A DNA stretch of 64,000 nucleotides from Fundidesulfovibrio terrae (GCF_022808915.1 NZ_JAKZFS010000005.1:1-64000), one strand, 5' to 3'. Shown: positions 26,947 to 35,307, counted from the first letter of the stretch. Notes: generated by a model from the letters alone, not told the origin. Program-made: numbers and translations.

Positions 26947-27870
26947 ATGGCAGCATATGTCGTTGGACACAAAAACCCGGACACCGACTCTATCGCCTCG
27001 GCCATTGCCGTGGCCGACCTGATGACTAAGCGCGGCATCCAGGCCGTGGCCGCCGCTCAGGGCAAGACCACCCCTGAGACCGACTTCGTGCTCGGCAAGT
27101 TCGGCGTGAAGGCCCCCGAGATCATCTCCGACGCCGAAGGCAAGAAGATCATCCTGGTGGACCACTCCGACCTGGCCCAGAGCCTGGAGAACCTCTCCAA
27201 GGGCGAGATTCTGGGCGTCGTCGACCACCACAAGCTGGGCGACGTGACCACCTCCAGCCCCCTGGAAATGTGGGTCTGGCCCGTGGGCTGCACCTGCACC
27301 GTCATCGCCAGCATGTATGAATTCTACGGCGTGGAGATCTCCAAGCCCATGGCCGGCATCATGCTGTGCGCCATCCTGTCCGACACCGTCATGTTCAAGT
27401 CCCCCACCTGCACCCCCGAAGACAAGAAGGCCTGTGAAAAGCTGGCCAAGATCGCGGGCGTGGCCGACATGATGGCCCTGGGCATGGACATGTTCAAGGT
27501 GAAGTCCGCCGTGGACGGCACCCCCATCCGCGACCTGGTCTTCCGCGACTACAAGGACTTCAACATGTCCGGTACCGGCGTGGGCATCGGCCAGCTGGAA
27601 GTCGTGGACCTGTCCATCCTGGACAAGTACAAGGCCGACCTGCAGGCCGACATCGCCAAGGTGAAGGCTGAGAAGAAGCTGCACTCCGTGTTCCTGCTGC
27701 TCACCGACATCATGAAGGAAGGCACCGAGATGCTGATCGTCTCCGACGACGCCTCCGTCGTCGAGAAGGCCTTCGGCGTGAAGCCTGCCGGCACCTCCGT
27801 GTGGCTGCCCGGCGTCATGAGCCGCAAGAAGGACGTGGTTCCCAAGTTCGAGAAGGTCTTCGGCGCCTAG
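26947..27870 (+). CDS. ppaC: Manganese-dependent inorganic pyrophosphatase
   Basis: Family II pyrophosphatase of the DHH superfamily. 307 residues, the usual length. Metal ligands are visible: H8, D12 and D14 in GHKNPDTDS, D72 (VDHSD), H94 of the DHH triad (93-95), and D146. The C-terminal substrate-binding SRKK is at 293-296. It clears pyrophosphate, which sulfate reducers make in large amounts by activating sulfate with ATP sulfurylase. Excellent SD (AGGAGG) and strongly biased codons fit high expression. A strong terminator follows. Confidence 0.97.
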   Translation: MAAYVVGHKNPDTDSIASAIAVADLMTKRGIQAVAAAQGKTTPETDFVLGKFGVKAPEIISDAEGKKIILVDHSDLAQSLENLSKGEILGVVDHHKLGDVTTSSPLEMWVWPVGCTCTVIASMYEFYGVEISKPMAGIMLCAILSDTVMFKSPTCTPEDKKACEKLAKIAGVADMMALGMDMFKVKSAVDGTPIRDLVFRDYKDFNMSGTGVGIGQLEVVDLSILDKYKADLQADIAKVKAEKKLHSVFLLLTDIMKEGTEMLIVSDDASVVEKAFGVKPAGTSVWLPGVMSRKKDVVPKFEKVFGA

Positions 27871-27897
27871 TCGCACCGAAAGCCCCTATGATGATCA

Positions 27898-27929
27898 AGC
27901 CCGGAGCGGTCTCCCGCTCCGGGCTTTTT
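27898..27929 (+). terminator. Rho-independent terminator after ppaC
   Basis: Perfect 12-bp stem (27898-27909 with 27914-27925), loop TCTC, then TTTTTCTTTT. Confidence 0.93.
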
Positions 27930-27942
27930 CTTTTGTGAACGG

Positions 27943-28791
27943 CTAAAGCGCGGCCTTGACCGAGGCGGCCATGCGGGTGGTGGGGCGGCCGATGAGGCGG
28001 CCGAGCTGGCCGGAGTTGTCAAAGAGACCCCCCTTGGACGCACCGGTGTCCGAATCGGCCAACAGCCCGGCGATGGGTTCGGGCAGGCCGGCCGAAAGCA
28101 GCGCCGCCTTGAACTCGGCCTCGGGGAGGTTCGCGTAGGTTACGGTCTTGCCGGACTGGCGCGAAATCTCCCCAGCCAGATCCGTGAGCGTGTAGGCCTC
28201 GTCGCCCGCCAGTTCGTATGTCCGGCCCTCTTGGTTCTCGAGCGCCAACACGGCGGCGGCCGCCTCGGCGTAGTCGGCCCTCGCGGCCGAGGAGATACGC
28301 CCGTCGCCCGCGCTGCCGAGGAACGCGCCGTGCTTGAGGGCGGGGGCAATGGAGGCGGTGAAGTTTTCGGTATACCAGCCGTTGCGCAACAGGACGAAGG
28401 GAACGCCAGAAGCCTTCAAGTACGCCTCGGTCGCCTTGTGCTCTTCGGCCAATCCCAGGGGAGACGTGTCGGCATGCAGTAGGCTCGTGTAGGCCAGCAG
28501 TGTTACCCCGGCCCGCTTGGCGGCGTCGATCACGGCCTTGTGCTGTGGGAAGCGGCGGCCCACCTCGCTGGAGGAGATGAGCAACAGCTTGCCGGCGCCC
28601 GCGAACGCGGCGTCCAGGGTTTCGGGTTTGTCATAGTCGGCGTGGCGCGTCTGAACGCCGCGTGCGGCCAGGTCCTTGACTCGGTCAAGGGTGCGCGCCG
28701 CAGCGACGATCCGAGCGGCGGGCATCGTCTTTAACAGTTGCTCGATGACCAGACGGCCGAGTTGGCCGGAGGCTCCGGTGATGACTAACAT
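27943..28791 (-). CDS. NmrA/QorB-like NAD(P)H-dependent quinone reductase
   Basis: 282-residue atypical short-chain reductase. N-terminal Rossmann motif GASGQLG at 6-12, then the NmrA-like order of strands and a C-terminal substrate lobe. The closest pattern is QorB (NAD(P)H:quinone oxidoreductase 2 of E. coli). It is divergent from an HxlR-family regulator, the same pairing known for quinone/aldehyde stress systems. Start ATG 28791 with AAGGAG upstream; the longer open frame is a readthrough of noncoding sequence. Substrate unproven. Confidence 0.82.
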   Translation of the reverse strand: MLVITGASGQLGRLVIEQLLKTMPAARIVAAARTLDRVKDLAARGVQTRHADYDKPETLDAAFAGAGKLLLISSSEVGRRFPQHKAVIDAAKRAGVTLLAYTSLLHADTSPLGLAEEHKATEAYLKASGVPFVLLRNGWYTENFTASIAPALKHGAFLGSAGDGRISSAARADYAEAAAAVLALENQEGRTYELAGDEAYTLTDLAGEISRQSGKTVTYANLPEAEFKAALLSAGLPEPIAGLLADSDTGASKGGLFDNSGQLGRLIGRPTTRMAASVKAAL

Positions 28792-28882
28792 GGCTGATAC
28801 TCCTTTCGGTTGATGGGAATATCTGGCACGGTAGCAGCCACACAAACTTTTTGTAAGTACACACATAAAGGTAAGCGTAAAA
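28792..28882. promoter_or_regulatory. Divergent control region of the QorB-like/HxlR pair
   Basis: 91 nt between the divergent starts. Two direct GTAAG repeats (28853-28857 and 28871-28875) 18 bp apart are candidate half-sites for the HxlR dimer. TGGCACG-N4-CAGC at 28824-28838 has the GG-N10-GC spacing of a sigma-54 promoter but a poor -12 box. Confidence 0.4.
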
Positions 28883-29314
28883 ATGAGCGAACACGGTCGG
28901 AAGGCGGAATGTCCGGCAGCCACGTTGTCGGACCGGTTCAAGCGCGGAGATGTCTTCTCGGAGCGATGCCCCTCGCGTGAAGTGCTCAAGCATGTCACGA
29001 GCCGCTGGGGGATGCTGATTCTCGTCGCGCTGTCGGGGGGAACGCACCGCTTCAGCGATTTGCGCCGGAAAGTGGGCGGGGTGAGCGAGAGGATGCTTGC
29101 GCAGACGTTGCAGTGGCTGGTGAGCGACGGCTTCGTGGAGCGCAAATCCTACCCGGTGGTGCCGCCGCATGTGGAATACAGCCTGACCCTGCTTGGCGTC
29201 GAGGTCGGGCAGCGGGTGGCGGCGTTGGCGGACTGGATCGAAGAGAACCTGAAGGATATCCTGGATCGCAGCCAGGAGGAAGGCAAGCCCGGCCGTGGGG
29301 CCGGGCTTGTTTGA
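28883..29314 (+). CDS. HxlR-family transcriptional regulator
   Basis: 143 residues with the HxlR winged helix (about 27-115; RFSDLRRKVGGVSERMLAQTL is the recognition region). C29 in ERCPSREVL corresponds to the conserved N-terminal cysteine that senses quinones or aldehydes in QorR/HypR-type members. Divergent from a QorB-like reductase, so it probably represses that gene until electrophile stress. A terminator overlaps its last codons. Confidence 0.9.
   Translation: MSEHGRKAECPAATLSDRFKRGDVFSERCPSREVLKHVTSRWGMLILVALSGGTHRFSDLRRKVGGVSERMLAQTLQWLVSDGFVERKSYPVVPPHVEYSLTLLGVEVGQRVAALADWIEENLKDILDRSQEEGKPGRGAGLV
29284..29312 (+). terminator. Terminator overlapping the end of the HxlR gene
   Basis: CAAGCCCGG (29284-29292) pairs with CCGGGCTTG (29301-29309), extendable to 11 bp, followed by TTT. 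It lies inside the coding end. A further 9-bp inverted repeat (29338-29346 with 29368-29376) lies before the next convergent gene. Confidence 0.6.
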
Positions 29315-29401
29315 GATTTCATTCGGCAAATGGCGGATTGAAGCCGCGCGGAGGCGGGATGCCCCTTCGGCTTCAAACCTGACATGGAGTTAGGCGCTGG
29401 T

Positions 29402-29947
29402 TCAGCCGGTCCGGCGCTCGCCCAGAAGCCGGATGAGCGCCAGGGCCTCGGGAGAGGGCCTTCGTTCGATGCGCCGGTAGACGCGGCCGTCAGGGGTTCT
29501 TGCGAGCATCCCCCGGTCGAACATCTCCCGGCGCAGCAAGGCCGGGTCTTCGAACAGGTGGCCTTCCAGAAGCAGTTCGTTCACCTGCCGTTCGTTCATA
29601 TCCCGCCGGGGCGGGATTTTCGACCACATCACCCACAAGCAGGGCTCGCGGTGACTGAACTTGCCCGGCCAGCGCGTCAGCTGACCTGCAGCGTCGAAGT
29701 AGCGCGCCGCGCGCAGCACCTTGGCGGAATCCACGCTTTGCGGTTGGGGCAGGGGCCGCTCCAGGCGGACCTGGGCATCGGCCTGGGTGCGGAAGTGCTG
29801 GAAGTTGCGGTAGCCGGTGGACCGGGCCAGCATGTTGAGCAGTTCCACGTGGCCGGGAGTGCGCTCGCAGGCGCAGAGCTGGCCGCGAAGCGACCGGGCA
29901 AGGGCGGAGATATCGCCCGCATACAGGGGGAGAGGGGTACGGGACAT
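29402..29947 (-). CDS. DUF2087-domain protein
   Basis: 181 residues. The C-terminal half (about 80-175: YFDAAGQLTRWPGK, NERQVNELL, RREMFDRGMLARTPDG) matches the DUF2087 pattern, often found with ArsR/MerR regulators and predicted to bind nucleic acid. The N-terminal half has LLNMLARSTGYRNFQHFRTQ, a short motif seen in many small proteins with glyoxalase or toxin-like partners. SD AAAGGA before the ATG. Monocistronic. No defined function. Confidence 0.65.
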   Translation of the reverse strand: MSRTPLPLYAGDISALARSLRGQLCACERTPGHVELLNMLARSTGYRNFQHFRTQADAQVRLERPLPQPQSVDSAKVLRAARYFDAAGQLTRWPGKFSHREPCLWVMWSKIPPRRDMNERQVNELLLEGHLFEDPALLRREMFDRGMLARTPDGRVYRRIERRPSPEALALIRLLGERRTG

Positions 29948-30235
29948 CGCTTATCCTTTAAGCGCGCCGATCCTGGACGGATCGCCGGTGGTCGCCGTCT
30001 TCCGACTCGGCACGGGATAAGGTGTCGATGGAATGATGAAACTGGCAGGTTTAGCTCCCCTCGCGGGGCGGCGACGCCTGGGTGAACTGCCGACCGGAAG
30101 GTCACATACTTCACTGTCGGATGGGATGCAAGAGGATCAACGCGCAGGTGCGCGCACGCCACCGTCGGGATCAAGGCATGGCCGGTGTCGCATTACGCCC
30201 GGGGCGCGGACGCGATGCCCGGCAATCCAAACGAA
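29948..30235. other. Gene-free stretch between DUF2087 gene and dapA
   Basis: About 290 nt holding the presumed promoter of the DUF2087 gene near 29950-30020. No convincing open frame, tRNA or repeat was seen. The part next to dapA is a terminator hairpin, listed separately. Confidence 0.5.
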
Positions 30236-30265
30236 CGGGGCCCGGAGAATTCTCCCCGGGCCCCG
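30236..30265 (-). terminator. Terminator after dapA
   Basis: 10-bp stem CGGGGCCCGG (30236-30245) with CCGGGCCCCG (30256-30265). On the minus strand it is followed by TTCGTTTGG, a weak T-run. It lies 22 nt after the dapA stop. Confidence 0.6.
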
Positions 30266-30287
30266 AAGCAACAGCGTGTCGACAGTC

Positions 30288-31166
30288 TTACAGAATCCCG
30301 GACTTCTTCAGCACTTCCGAGAGCCTGGCTTCGACTTCCGGGGCCATGTTGACCAGGGGCAGGCGAAGCTCGGAGGACATTCTCCCCATGAGGCTCAGTG
30401 CGGTCTTGGCCGGGATGGGGTTGGTCTCGATGAACATGGCCCGGTTGAGGGGGGCCAGCTTGTAGTGCAGGCGCTGGGCCTTGGCGATGTCGCCCTTGCG
30501 CCACGCCTTGCACAGCTTGCGCATCATGGCAGGAGCCACGTTGGACACCACCGAGATCACGCCGTGGCCGCCGATGGCCAGGGTGGGCAGCACGGTGAAG
30601 TCGTCACCGGAGAGGACGGTGAAGTCCCGGCCGCAATACTCGATCACCTCGGAGATCTGGCACAGGTTGCCGGTGGCCTCCTTGATGCCGATGACTTCGG
30701 GCACCTGCTTCTTGAGCGCCGCCACGGTCTGGGGCAGCAGGTTCACCGAGGTGCGCCCGGGCACGTTGTAGACGATGAACGGCATGGACACGGCCTTGGC
30801 GATGGCCGCGAAGTGCGCGATCAGGCCAGGCTGGGTGGGCTTGTTGTAGTAGGGCGTGATGAGCAGGGCCCCATCGGCCTTGGCGTCCTTGGCGAAACGG
30901 GTGAGCTCGATGGCCTCGGTGGTGTTGTTGGATCCGGCTCCGGCCAGAACGGGTACTCGGCCTTTCACTTGATCCACGCATATTTTGATCACCTGGGCGT
31001 GTTCGGCGTGTGACAGGGTCGCTGACTCACCCGTGGTGCCGCAGGGAACAAGGCCGTCGATGCCCTGTTCGATCTGCCATTCGATGTGCGCGCGGTATGT
31101 CTCTTCGTCGACCGTTCCGTTCTTGAACGGAGTGACGAGAGCGGTGAAAGCTCCGGTAAACTGCAT
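30288..31166 (-). CDS. dapA: 4-hydroxy-tetrahydrodipicolinate synthase
   Basis: Condenses pyruvate with aspartate semialdehyde in the lysine/diaminopimelate pathway. 292 residues, identical in length to typical DapA. Schiff-base lysine K162 (GIKEATG), catalytic Y133 (VYNVPGR), T44/T45 (CGTTGES), Y107 and R138. ATG at 31166 with GGAGG. It is the last gene of the HU-selenoprotein-dapA stretch, 49 nt after the upstream stop. lysC, the first pathway enzyme, is at 52353. Confidence 0.97.
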   Translation of the reverse strand: MQFTGAFTALVTPFKNGTVDEETYRAHIEWQIEQGIDGLVPCGTTGESATLSHAEHAQVIKICVDQVKGRVPVLAGAGSNNTTEAIELTRFAKDAKADGALLITPYYNKPTQPGLIAHFAAIAKAVSMPFIVYNVPGRTSVNLLPQTVAALKKQVPEVIGIKEATGNLCQISEVIEYCGRDFTVLSGDDFTVLPTLAIGGHGVISVVSNVAPAMMRKLCKAWRKGDIAKAQRLHYKLAPLNRAMFIETNPIPAKTALSLMGRMSSELRLPLVNMAPEVEARLSEVLKKSGIL

Positions 31167-31215
31167 TCTGCCCTCCAAATTGGTTCGATTCGGCCAGGAG
31201 CCCCTGCCCCAGGGT

Positions 31216-32118
31216 CTACTTGGCCGGCTTGTCGCCCGGATCCGGCACGCTAAGGAGCAGCTGCTCCATGCCGGGATCGGGGATGTAGGCCTCGTCCAGC
31301 ACCACGGCCTGCGTGGTGTAGTTTGAGCCCTGCTCCCATTTGAACCCTTTGTCGCCCGGCCAGGCAAGAACGTCAATGGTGTAGATGGCCTTGCCCTTGG
31401 TGTAGGTGTGCATCCACAGCGTCTTGCCGCCCTGGGCGGGCTTGGCGGAGAACCCGACGCCCGAACCGCTGCCCAGGAGCACGTCCAGGTCAGGCTTGGT
31501 CTTGTCCAGGTAGTCGGACTCGGCCTGCACGCCCCAGGGGCTCACTCCGGCCACGAGCTTCACCTGCCCGCGAAGACCCTTGACGGCCTTGGCGATGGCC
31601 TGGATTGCGTCTGGGCCAGGGTCGTCGCCGGGCTTTTTGGCCTCGGGGAAGAACACCAGTCCGATCTTGCCCTTGGGGGTGTCCAGGACGACGGTCTTGG
31701 GCTCCTTGGGGGCCAGGACCTGCCAACCCTTGGGAGGCTGGGCGTTGACGGCGGCGAACTTGGCGGCCTCGGCCGGCGATATCGCTCCCGCGTCGTAGTT
31801 CAGGGCCTCATAGGCCTTGGCCAGGGGGGCGAACGCCTCGTCCATGGCGTGGTCGTGGCCGTCGTCGGATATGAATTCATAGGGGCCGGCGATGAAAACC
31901 GTCTGACCCTTGGTGCTCTCCTGGGAGCGGAACTTGCTGAACGCGCTGGCCCGCCGGGTCAGCCCACCAATGGTGTGGTTGCCTCAGGAGGGGCAGGGCT
32001 TCAAGTAGCCCCAGGAATTTCCGGAAAAGACGATGGACGCAAGCGGCTCCGCCTGGGCGGACGCACCGAAGCCAATGCAGGTGAAGAGCGCCATGAGGAG
32101 CGCTGCAAGAAAACGCAT
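31216..32118 (-). CDS. Probable selenoprotein (UshA-like secreted protein) with in-frame UGA at codon 45
   Basis: Reading from ATG 32118 gives a Sec signal peptide (cleavage near AQA-EP), the segment GNSWGYLKPCPS, then UGA (31986-31984), then GNHTIGGLTRRASAF and an open frame to 31216. That is 300 codons with one internal UGA. The UGA sits as C42-P-S-UGA45, a CxxU redox motif, and 28 nt on is the loop of a hairpin that fits the bacterial SECIS model (31945-31963). The GGLxRRA segment and overall shape resemble proteins annotated, as I recall, as UshA-like (seleno)proteins. The gene starts 9 nt after HU and is followed by dapA. Alternatives: a nonsense mutation in a Cys-containing homologue, with a truncated product from the internal ATG at 31845. 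selA/B/C/D are not in the window. Confidence 0.78.
31945..31963 (-). promoter_or_regulatory. Candidate bacterial SECIS hairpin
   Basis: RNA GCUGACCCGGCGGGCCAGC: 4-bp GCUG/CAGC stem, one A-C mismatch, 3-bp CCC/GGG stem and apical loop GGC beginning with G. The loop starts 28 nt after the UGA, inside the 16-37 nt window of the published bacterial SECIS model, which also wants a G in the first two loop positions. Confidence 0.7.
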
Positions 32119-32127
32119 CGTAAAAAC

Positions 32128-32403
32128 CTACTTGTTGAGAAATTCCTTGAGTTCCTTGCCTGGCCTGAAGAAGGGCAGGCGCTTGGGGGCCACGTTGACC
32201 ACCTCGCCGGACTTGGGGTTGCGGCCGGTATAGCCCTTGTACCCCTTCACCTTGAAGCTGCCGAAGCCGCGGATTTCCACGCGGTCACCGTCAACCAGGG
32301 CGCTTTTGATGGAGTCGATGAACGAATTGACCACGGCCGAGGCTTCGTCCACGTGGATTTCGCGGCTTTCGGCCAGGGCGTTGATGAGTTCGCTCTTATT
32401 CAT
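32128..32403 (-). CDS. hup: HU-family DNA-binding protein
   Basis: 91-residue nucleoid protein. The HU/IHF fold is clear: MNKSELINALAE helix, GFGSFKVKGYKGYTGRNP (DNA-binding arm with conserved Gly-Arg-Asn-Pro), and FRPGKELKEFLNK at the end. ATG at 32403 with GGAGG. A probable promoter lies just after the MinD-like stop. The selenoprotein gene starts 9 nt after its stop. Confidence 0.95.
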   Translation of the reverse strand: MNKSELINALAESREIHVDEASAVVNSFIDSIKSALVDGDRVEIRGFGSFKVKGYKGYTGRNPKSGEVVNVAPKRLPFFRPGKELKEFLNK

Positions 32404-32478
32404 GACGGCCTCCGTTTTCCGCCGCCACGATATTCGCCGGGCGGCCATGGGGTTCCAGACACGGAAATCACTTTTTCG

Positions 32479-32509
32479 TGTATATTGCGGATACCGTCGG
32501 CGCAGTCAA
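32479..32509 (-). promoter_or_regulatory. Promoter candidate for HU
   Basis: On the minus strand TTGACT (32509-32504) and an AT-rich AATATACA block; TATACA (32484-32479) gives a 19-nt spacer, ATATAC gives 18. The -35 starts right after the stop codon of the MinD-like gene. Confidence 0.45.
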
Positions 32510-32510
32510 G

Positions 32511-33338
32511 TTAACCATGTGTTATTTTTTTCAAAATCGCCTTGGCTTTCAGATGGGACTTGGATTCGGCCCGGTGGCGTGCGATCTTGATGGCCAGGCT
32601 CAGGATGTCCTGGGAGGCCCGGCACTGCGGAGCGTACTTGATCAGGGGCACCTGGCGGCGCACTGCCTCGGGCACGTTGGGGTCGGTGTGCACCGCACCC
32701 AGGTAGCCGATATCCAGGTCCAGGAAGCGCTTGCAGGCGCCATGCAGCCGGTCGAAGGTGAGCTGGGCTTCCTTGGCGCTGCTGGCCTGGTTGACCACCA
32801 CCTGGAAGTCTTTGATGTTGTGCTGGTTCTTGAGCACCTTGACCACGGCGTAGCCGTCGGTGAGCGAGGTGGGCTCGGGCGTGACCACAAGCACCCGCAT
32901 GCGGGTCATGGAGGCCAGCGCCAGCACGGTCTTGCCGATGCCCGCGCCCAGGTCGAAGAGGACGTAGTCGTATTCCCCGAGCACGGTATTCAACTTGGTG
33001 AAGACCGAATCGCGCATGTCCTCGTCGAGTTCCAGGAGTTCGGGCACGCCGCTGGCCGCGGGCAGAAAATCGAACCCGCCGGGTTCAACCTCGGCCACAA
33101 CGTCCGCGGGCATGACACCGGGCTTGAGCAGGTCCTGGAGGTTCTTCTCCGGCGAGACGCCCAGCAGCACGTCCACGTTGGCCAGGCCCACGTCGAAGTC
33201 CATGACCAGCATCTTGTGGCTGGCCTTGTACAGGGCGTAGGCCAAGTTCAGGGCCAGGTTGGTCTTGCCGACCCCTCCCTTGCCCGACAGGATGGATACG
33301 CTCAGCGTGGAGCGGGGATTGACGTCTTCGTGGCTCAT
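32511..33338 (-). CDS. MinD/ParA-family ATPase (FlhG/FleN-like)
   Basis: 275-residue deviant-Walker ATPase: KGGVGKT (20-26), switch DFDVGLANVDVLLG, and DLGAGIG. The protein lacks an obvious C-terminal amphipathic MinD membrane helix but ends with a basic tail. The pattern is closest to FlhG/FleN, which sets flagellar number and place, though flhF is absent here. Its ATG overlaps the stop of the GGDEF gene (ATGA), so the two are coupled. Other MinD-type roles, such as cell-pole placement, remain possible. Confidence 0.8.
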   Translation of the reverse strand: MSHEDVNPRSTLSVSILSGKGGVGKTNLALNLAYALYKASHKMLVMDFDVGLANVDVLLGVSPEKNLQDLLKPGVMPADVVAEVEPGGFDFLPAASGVPELLELDEDMRDSVFTKLNTVLGEYDYVLFDLGAGIGKTVLALASMTRMRVLVVTPEPTSLTDGYAVVKVLKNQHNIKDFQVVVNQASSAKEAQLTFDRLHGACKRFLDLDIGYLGAVHTDPNVPEAVRRQVPLIKYAPQCRASQDILSLAIKIARHRAESKSHLKAKAILKKITHG

Positions 33339-34204
33339 GTGTCCGGCCCCGTGAACAGAAATTGTTTCTCCTGGGCGTGCACCAGGGTTGCCTGGGGCGT
33401 CTCCAGGAGGTCGGGTATGGGCGCCTTGACGATGCGGTTCTTGCCCTGGGCCTTGGCTTCATAGAGAGCCTTGTCCGCCATGCCGATGAAGCGCTCCACG
33501 GTAAGGTGCATCTTGCCCTTGGTGCAGACCAGGCCCGCCGAGCAGGTCACGCCCACGGGATCGGCCACGCCCTCGCACGTGACCTGGCGGCCGCGTGATT
33601 CGTCCAGGAGCCGCATCAGGGTGGTTTCGGCCTGCATGAGCCCGGAACCGGGCAGGATGAGCGCGAATTCTTCGCCGCCGATGCGCGCGGCCAGGTCGTA
33701 GCCGCGTTTGTGCCCGAGCAGGGTTCCGGCGATGCCCACAAGCACCCGGTCGCCGCAGAGATGGCCGTAGGTGTCGTTGACGGCCTTGAAGTCGTCCAGG
33801 TCCAGGATGGCCAGGGACAGGCTGGTGCCGCTGCGGTAGGAGCGCTCCAGCTCCATTTTGAGGACCTTCTCGAAAGCCCGGCGGTTGGCTAGGCCCGTGA
33901 GCGGATCGTGGCGGGTCTGGTGGGCCAGTTCTTCCAGGGTGCGCTGGAGGCGCGCCAAGTGGGGCGTGGCGTCCCCGGACGCGGGCAGGGCCAGCCAATG
34001 CATGAAGTGCCCGTCCTGGATGATTTCGTCCCACTCGTCCAGGGTCAGCCCGGCGCAGAGCCTGGCGATGATGATGCCGTCCGTGCTGCCTTTGACCGAG
34101 GAGCGGATCTTGCGGGTCAACGCGTCTCGAAGCCTGGCGATCTCGTCCAGGATTTCGCGCCGGTCTTCGGCGTGGGAGGCTTCGTACGGGCTAGTGGGCG
34201 GCAT
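33335..34204 (-). CDS. Diguanylate cyclase (GGDEF domain)
   Basis: 289 residues: N-terminal helical region of about 95 residues without recognised sensor fold, then a complete GGDEF domain. The active site is GGEEF at 176-180. The inhibitory I-site RxxD is present as R167-G-Y-D170 five residues before it, so the enzyme should make c-di-GMP under product inhibition. No membrane helices: cytoplasmic. It overlaps prfB by 14 nt at its start and the MinD-like gene at its end. A PilZ c-di-GMP receptor lies in the same gene run at 37711. Confidence 0.92.
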   Translation of the reverse strand: MPPTSPYEASHAEDRREILDEIARLRDALTRKIRSSVKGSTDGIIIARLCAGLTLDEWDEIIQDGHFMHWLALPASGDATPHLARLQRTLEELAHQTRHDPLTGLANRRAFEKVLKMELERSYRSGTSLSLAILDLDDFKAVNDTYGHLCGDRVLVGIAGTLLGHKRGYDLAARIGGEEFALILPGSGLMQAETTLMRLLDESRGRQVTCEGVADPVGVTCSAGLVCTKGKMHLTVERFIGMADKALYEAKAQGKNRIVKAPIPDLLETPQATLVHAQEKQFLFTGPDT

Positions 34205-35307
34205 GGAAGTGCAGCAGGTAGTCGCGGATGAAGGTGTCGATGTCGCCGTCCAGCACGGCGTCCACGTTGCCCACTTCGCAGTTGGTGCGGTGGTCCTTGA
34301 CCAGACGGTAGGGCTGGAGGGTGTAGGTCCTTATCTGGCTTCCGAATCCGATGGCGTCCTTGGATTCGTACTCGGCCTGGCGCATGGCCTGCTGCTTCTT
34401 GATCTCCAGGTCGTAGAGGCGGGCCTTGAGCACCTTCATGGCCGATTCGCGGTTGCGGTGCTGGCTCTTTTCGTTCTGGCACTGCACCACGATGCCCGAG
34501 GGCATGTGGGTGATGCGGATGGCCGAACTGGTCTTGTTGACGTGCTGGCCGCCGGGCCCGCTGGCCCGGAATACGTCCACCCGGATGTCCTCCTCCTTGA
34601 CCTCGATCTGGATGTCGGCCCCGGCGTCGGGGTAGACGTCCACCGAGGCGAACGAGGTGTGGCGGCGCCCGGAGGAGTCGAAGGGCGAGATGCGGATCAA
34701 ACGGTGGATGCCTTTTTCCGCCTTCAAAAAACCGTAGGCGTAGGGGCCGTTGACCTGGAGCGTCACGGACTTCACTCCGGCTTCGTCTCCGGGCAGGAAG
34801 TCCAGCTCGTCCACGCTGAACTGGTGGCGTTCGCACCAGCGGCGGTAGAGGCGCAAAAGCATCTCAGCCCAGTCCTGGGCCTCGGTGCCGCCCGCTCCAG
34901 GGTGGATTTCCAGAATGGCTCCGGAGGCGTCTTCGGCCCCTGAGAGCAGGGTGGCCAGTTCGGAGGCCTCCACCTGTTTGACCAGGGATTCGATCTGCCC
35001 GGAAAGCTCGTCGAGAACCTCGGGGTTGGGATCCTCCTGGGCCATGACCAGCCATTCGTCCAGATCCTCGCGGGACTTGAGCAGGGCTTCGTAGGTGGCC
35101 ACCTTGCCGGAAAGATCGGATTTTTCCCTCAGAAAGGGGGTGAGGCGTTCCGGATTCTGCCAGGCGTCGGGCTTGGAGAGTTCTGTTTCGATTTCGTCCA
35201 AGCGCTTGCGCTTGCCATCCAGGTCAAAGACGCCCCCAGAGGGAGTCGAATTTGTCCAGGATCTCCTTGGACTGGGTCTTGAGGTCGGGGTATTGCAGCA
35301 GTGCCAT
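34191..35307 (-). CDS. prfB: Peptide chain release factor 2 (with programmed +1 frameshift)
   Basis: Terminates translation at UGA and UAA. The first frame (ATG 35307, MALLQYPDLK) runs 27 codons to CTT-TGA; a +1 shift skipping base 35226 continues into DLDGKRKRLDE and the rest. Stop-recognition SPF (ISPFDSSGRRH) and peptidyl-hydrolysis GGQ (SGPGGQHVNKTSS) are intact. The frameshift is the well-known autoregulatory loop: low RF2 favours the shift. The 3' end overlaps the GGDEF gene by 14 nt; lnt stops 7 nt upstream. Confidence 0.97.
35223..35229 (-). other. prfB +1 frameshift site CTTTGAC
   Basis: Minus-strand CTT-TGA-C preceded by a GGGGG anti-SD-like run and one codon (CGT), the same arrangement as in E. 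coli prfB. Confidence 0.95.

Noticed and set aside
28824-28838. Sigma-54 promoter before the HxlR gene
   Set aside because: GG-N10-GC spacing fits, but the -12 element is CAGC instead of TTGC, and such control is unusual for HxlR genes. Mentioned only as a possibility.
31216-31845. A 209-codon gene starting at ATG 31845
   Set aside because: It would begin in the middle of a domain, lacks an SD and leaves the conserved-looking upstream frame and signal peptide unexplained. Reading through the UGA is the better model.
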